The position numbers and the translations under genes were made by a program. Shown here piece after piece: positions 60,868-64,000 of a stretch of DNA of 64,000 bases; the stretch's first letter is position 1; every line of letters starts with the position of its first letter. The notes under the pieces are model-generated. The model did not search any database, was not told where the DNA came from, and saw nothing but the letters and a program-made list of their open reading frames with translations. This DNA comes from Chitinivibrionales bacterium (GTDB taxonomy: Bacteria; Fibrobacterota; Chitinivibrionia; Chitinivibrionales; WJKA01): contig WJLW01000015.1 of the NCBI GenBank assembly GCA_014728295.1, positions 1 to 64,000 on the forward strand, in the 5' to 3' direction.

Positions 60868-62895
60868 ATGAGACATACCTTTTGTATGGCAAGTATAGTA
60901 CTGTTAATGTACGCATCAGCCCACGCTGAACTCGTCGCTGATTTCTCCGACCAGGGAATCGAATCGCTCAAATATGCAGGCGTTGAGCTCATCTCGCCCC
61001 TCACCAATCCCGGCAATTTTGCCATCCCTCATGCAGCGGTCACCCTGGAGAAGATGGATCTGAGCGGAACGTATCGATCATATGATTTTACGTCGACAAG
61101 CGCTGAGGCGCCTTCCATCTCGAGTTATAAGGCAGCATCGAAAACCTGCATTCGCGCGTATTCCTGGGGAACTGCCAGAGTCGCCTATGATGTGAAAAGT
61201 GATCGCCTTGACATTACCGCCGTGCTGAAAAACTCCACGCAACAGACTGTCGCAAATTTCAATATTATCCTGCTTCACTTTGTACACCGTGACGGCTGGA
61301 AGGATGTCGGCGTTGCATCAACGCTGGACCGGTTCGGGTACAATGGGTTTACTGATGCTACGCTCAAAGCGCTCGTCGCCTCACCTTCGTTCGATACGCC
61401 GTTGAAACTGCAGCTCAAACCATGCGGCGGCAGTTGCGGACGTCCGCTCATTGTTACCGGCGGGATCACGGCTCCGGATACCAGCCAACGCACGATCCAT
61501 CCGCACGGGATGCCGCGCATCGCTGCGGGTGACAGTCTCACACTGAAAATCAGCATTCGCTTCGATAATCCGGCAACATCCGAGCTCGACATGCTCGATG
61601 ACTTGATTGATCCGTATCGGCAATCCCTGTCGCCACTGCATGTCTGGCCCGATCGTCGACCTATCGGGATGATCTTCCATTCGAGCGGCTATTCCGGCCA
61701 CGTTTCCGCAACCAATCCGCGCGGCTATTTCAATGATCCCAAAACAGATATAATTTCCGATTCGGGCAAGCAGGCATTTTACAAGCGCATGCTCGAAGCG
61801 GCGGACAGGGAAATTGCCAACTTGCAGAAAATGGGCAGCCAGGGCATGATTCTGTGGGACATCGAAGGATCTGAACACGCAGCCATCACGTATGTCGGCG
61901 ATCCGCGCATGACCGTGCATCTGGCGCCGGAAATGGATGAGATTGCAGATCAGTACTTCAAAAAATATACCGATGCCGGTTTACGTGCAGGAGTCTGCCT
62001 GCGCCCGACGCGGGTTTACTGGCATTCCGGCAAGGACAAGTGGCAGCATAATACCGGCAGCGATGGCGGTCACGAGGACGGCATCACCCAACATGCGGTC
62101 TACCAGCACCTCAAAGCCGGCGATCTGCCGTGGTGGGACTTCTTCCCTACTGTTGAACGGATGACCGACAAGATCCAGTACTGCATCGACCGCTGGGGAT
62201 GCTCGCTTTTTTACATCGATACGCCGGGCGAATGGCGCCGGGTCGGTGTGAATCAGGAGTTTACTTATGTGCAGCTCCAAACCTACCTCTATCGCGAACT
62301 GGCACACCGATTTCCCGATGTCTTTATCATTCCCGAGTTTACCCATGAATCGGATATGGCCTATGTCGGCGACTACATGGAACTGGACCTGGGCGGCAAG
62401 GGAACCGGTGCTACACGCCGCCGCCTCTTTCCTGATGCGATAAGCGTGATCAACGTATCGAACGGTAATTTCAGCGCACACCGCGACCGGCTGTACCGGG
62501 CGATCGAAGAAGGAGACATTATCATGCATCACGGCTGGTGGTGGTCGGCACGCAATCAGGAAGTGCTGGAGCTTTATCAGCAAGCAATAGGCAACGGGGT
62601 GGAGCTGATACGCGGCAGTCTGCCGTCCTTTAAGAAAAACTGGCCGGATTCACCCGCACAAAAAGATTTCCCTGCGCACTTCTCATTTGTCCCGGGAACA
62701 TTGGTCAACAGCACCGGCATGCCCGGACAGTTCAGCATTTTCGACCTGACGGGGCGATGCGTGTATGCCCGGTATGTCAAGCCAGGTGTCATACGCGTGC
62801 CCGTGCCCTCTTCTCTGCACGATGCGATGTACCTTGTCCGCTTCACCGGTTCGGAACGTACATGTGCCGGACGCATGATGCTGGTTGACAAATAA
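60868..62895 (+). CDS. Secreted putative glycoside hydrolase (TIM-barrel-like, family unassigned) with C-terminal sorting-like tail
   Basis: Signal peptide MRHTFCMASIVLLMYASAHA; MILWDIEGSEHA, GLRAGVCLRPTRVYW, CSLFYIDTPGEW, FPDVFIIPEFTHESDMAYVGDYMELDLGG, IIMHHGWWW; C-term FSIFDLTGRCVYARYVKPG...YLVRFTGSERTCAGRMMLVDK. Confidence 0.65.
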   Translation: MRHTFCMASIVLLMYASAHAELVADFSDQGIESLKYAGVELISPLTNPGNFAIPHAAVTLEKMDLSGTYRSYDFTSTSAEAPSISSYKAASKTCIRAYSWGTARVAYDVKSDRLDITAVLKNSTQQTVANFNIILLHFVHRDGWKDVGVASTLDRFGYNGFTDATLKALVASPSFDTPLKLQLKPCGGSCGRPLIVTGGITAPDTSQRTIHPHGMPRIAAGDSLTLKISIRFDNPATSELDMLDDLIDPYRQSLSPLHVWPDRRPIGMIFHSSGYSGHVSATNPRGYFNDPKTDIISDSGKQAFYKRMLEAADREIANLQKMGSQGMILWDIEGSEHAAITYVGDPRMTVHLAPEMDEIADQYFKKYTDAGLRAGVCLRPTRVYWHSGKDKWQHNTGSDGGHEDGITQHAVYQHLKAGDLPWWDFFPTVERMTDKIQYCIDRWGCSLFYIDTPGEWRRVGVNQEFTYVQLQTYLYRELAHRFPDVFIIPEFTHESDMAYVGDYMELDLGGKGTGATRRRLFPDAISVINVSNGNFSAHRDRLYRAIEEGDIIMHHGWWWSARNQEVLELYQQAIGNGVELIRGSLPSFKKNWPDSPAQKDFPAHFSFVPGTLVNSTGMPGQFSIFDLTGRCVYARYVKPGVIRVPVPSSLHDAMYLVRFTGSERTCAGRMMLVDK

Positions 62896-62952
62896 ATCGG
62901 GCTAACAGCTACGACATCGATAAGGACCTGAGCGTCGGCAGGCAGAGCAGCA

Positions 62953-63252
62953 TCACGTCTCCGGCTCCTCAACCAGAACCTTATCGAGATTCATCAGCCT
63001 GATCTGAGCCCGGCAGGCGTCTTCCACATCACTCAAATAAAATTTGCGCTGCTCGTCTTTGAGAAATTGACGAAGTCCAATTAAAATTTTGAAGGTAGAA
63101 CTGTTGAGGGTCTGAAAGTAGCGGAGGCTGACGATAACCGTATCGCACTCTTCGGGTATCATTTCCAGCAGATGCTCTTTTATGGAATAAATATTTTCAT
63201 GAGAAACCTTGCTGGGCAAGCTTATGCGAAATATTGTGCCGCTCATGAACAT
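62953..63252 (-). CDS. STAS-domain protein (anti-sigma-factor antagonist-like)
   Basis: ISLPSKVSHENIYSIKEHLLEMIPEECDTVIVSLRYFQTLNSSTFKILIGLRQFLKDEQRKFYLSDVEDACRAQIRLMNLDKV. Confidence 0.72.
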   Translation of the reverse strand: MFMSGTIFRISLPSKVSHENIYSIKEHLLEMIPEECDTVIVSLRYFQTLNSSTFKILIGLRQFLKDEQRKFYLSDVEDACRAQIRLMNLDKVLVEEPET

Positions 63253-63577
63253 CCTCAGTCTTTAATTGCGCCGGATATATAAAATATATGAAGTCCCGCT
63301 GCACACATAGCCGGTCACCTGTCTGAGCTTATAGTCGGTGAATAGGCGATTTTCAAATTCGTTTGATAACCCAGATTGTGCCGTGCAGAGCCGTGAGCCG
63401 TTCTATCACAATCCAGACCAAGATTATCACCGCCACTTGAGATGGATTTTGTATCGTTGCATAATTCCTCCTGCTCGTATTTGACCAACGACACCTGTGC
63501 CTTTTCAGGTTAAATAAATATACGTCCAAAGTGCAAAGAGCGGATTGCCGCAAATCCCATCCTCGATACGTTACACG

Positions 63578-64000
63578 TTATCGCCCCGTGCTGCGTTGCA
63601 ATTCGTTTGATTTGTTGTCGATAAAAAAGCGCGAATAGCCATACTCCTGCAGGCAATGAAAGGTTTTCTGCCCGACAGTCAACTTTACATCCGGATACAC
63701 CTTCCTGGCAACCAGTATTTCGGAATTCGCCGAACGTGTAGCAAGCATGCGGATGTGCTTGATTTTTGCTTCCATAATCTCCCGGTGCTTTTTCAGCTCA
63801 TTTTGCTTTTGTACGATGGTTGCGATGCGCATTTTCTGGCCGGCATCCAGCTTGGATCCCTTTTTGAGTAGAGCATAAAACGGTTTGAGGAAATCTGCCA
63901 GCTTTTTTATATTCCGTTCACAAAAATCAAAGGCAGTCTTGAATTCACGTTCCGCTTTTTTTATCAGGAAGTCATGCCCGGCGGTTAATTCCGTTTTGGT
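63578..64000 (-). CDS. DUF342/FapA-family protein, C-terminal part (runs off the right edge)
   Basis: Frame is open beyond the listed ORF start to the edge: TKTELTAGHDFLIKKAEREFKTAFDFCERNIKKLADFLKPFYALLKKGSKLDAGQKMRIATIVQKQNELKKHREIMEAKI...ILVARKVYPDVKLTVGQKTFHCLQEYGYSRFFID. Confidence 0.6.
   Translation of the reverse strand, partial: TKTELTAGHDFLIKKAEREFKTAFDFCERNIKKLADFLKPFYALLKKGSKLDAGQKMRIATIVQKQNELKKHREIMEAKIKHIRMLATRSANSEILVARKVYPDVKLTVGQKTFHCLQEYGYSRFFIDNKSNELQRSTGR

Noticed and set aside
61981-62583. 200-aa antisense ORF inside the putative glycosidase
   Set aside because: No domain; sense frame is clearly coding with signal peptide and conserved-looking motifs.
1-64000. CRISPR arrays, transposases, integrases, tRNA/rRNA genes
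   Set aside because: No regularly spaced repeats, transposase/integrase motifs or tRNA T-loop/anticodon patterns were recognised; a tRNAscan/Infernal/ISfinder run would be decisive.

Overview
A 64 kb bacterial chromosomal window. A TIGR02147-type protein coupled to a LamG lipoprotein, plus several secreted carbohydrate-active proteins with C-terminal sorting-like tails, suggest a Fibrobacterota/Chitinivibrionia-like host (inference). Main content: (i) secreted or surface carbohydrate-active proteins (sialidase/BNR-like, heparinase II/III-like, SGNH esterase+FN3+malectin-like, an unassigned TIM-barrel-like putative glycosidase) and a PKD+beta-helix lipoprotein; (ii) a rubrerythrin/PerR-Fur pair divergent from a Mn/Zn/Fe ABC operon (TroABCD-like) whose first permease carries a DtxR/MntR-like C-terminal domain; (iii) an AT-rich four-gene operon (GNAT, sulfotransferase, DegT aminotransferase, GT2-TPR protein); (iv) an Fe-S/radical-SAM neighbourhood (miaB-like, two FNR-like paralogues, bioB remnant, nadA, lipA); (v) a mevalonate pathway operon (HMG-CoA synthase, Fni, HMG-CoA reductase, MvaD, PMK, MVK); (vi) a divergent Opp/Dpp-like ABC operon with two uncharacterised extracytoplasmic components (about 50.8-59.5 kb), the best candidate for an undescribed system; (vii) several decayed gene fragments (FN3-SUMF1, GH-like fragment, AAA ATPase, GntR/LacI regulators, bioB). 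I recognised no tRNA, rRNA, CRISPR array or intact mobile element. All calls come from reading sequence and motifs; no searches were run.
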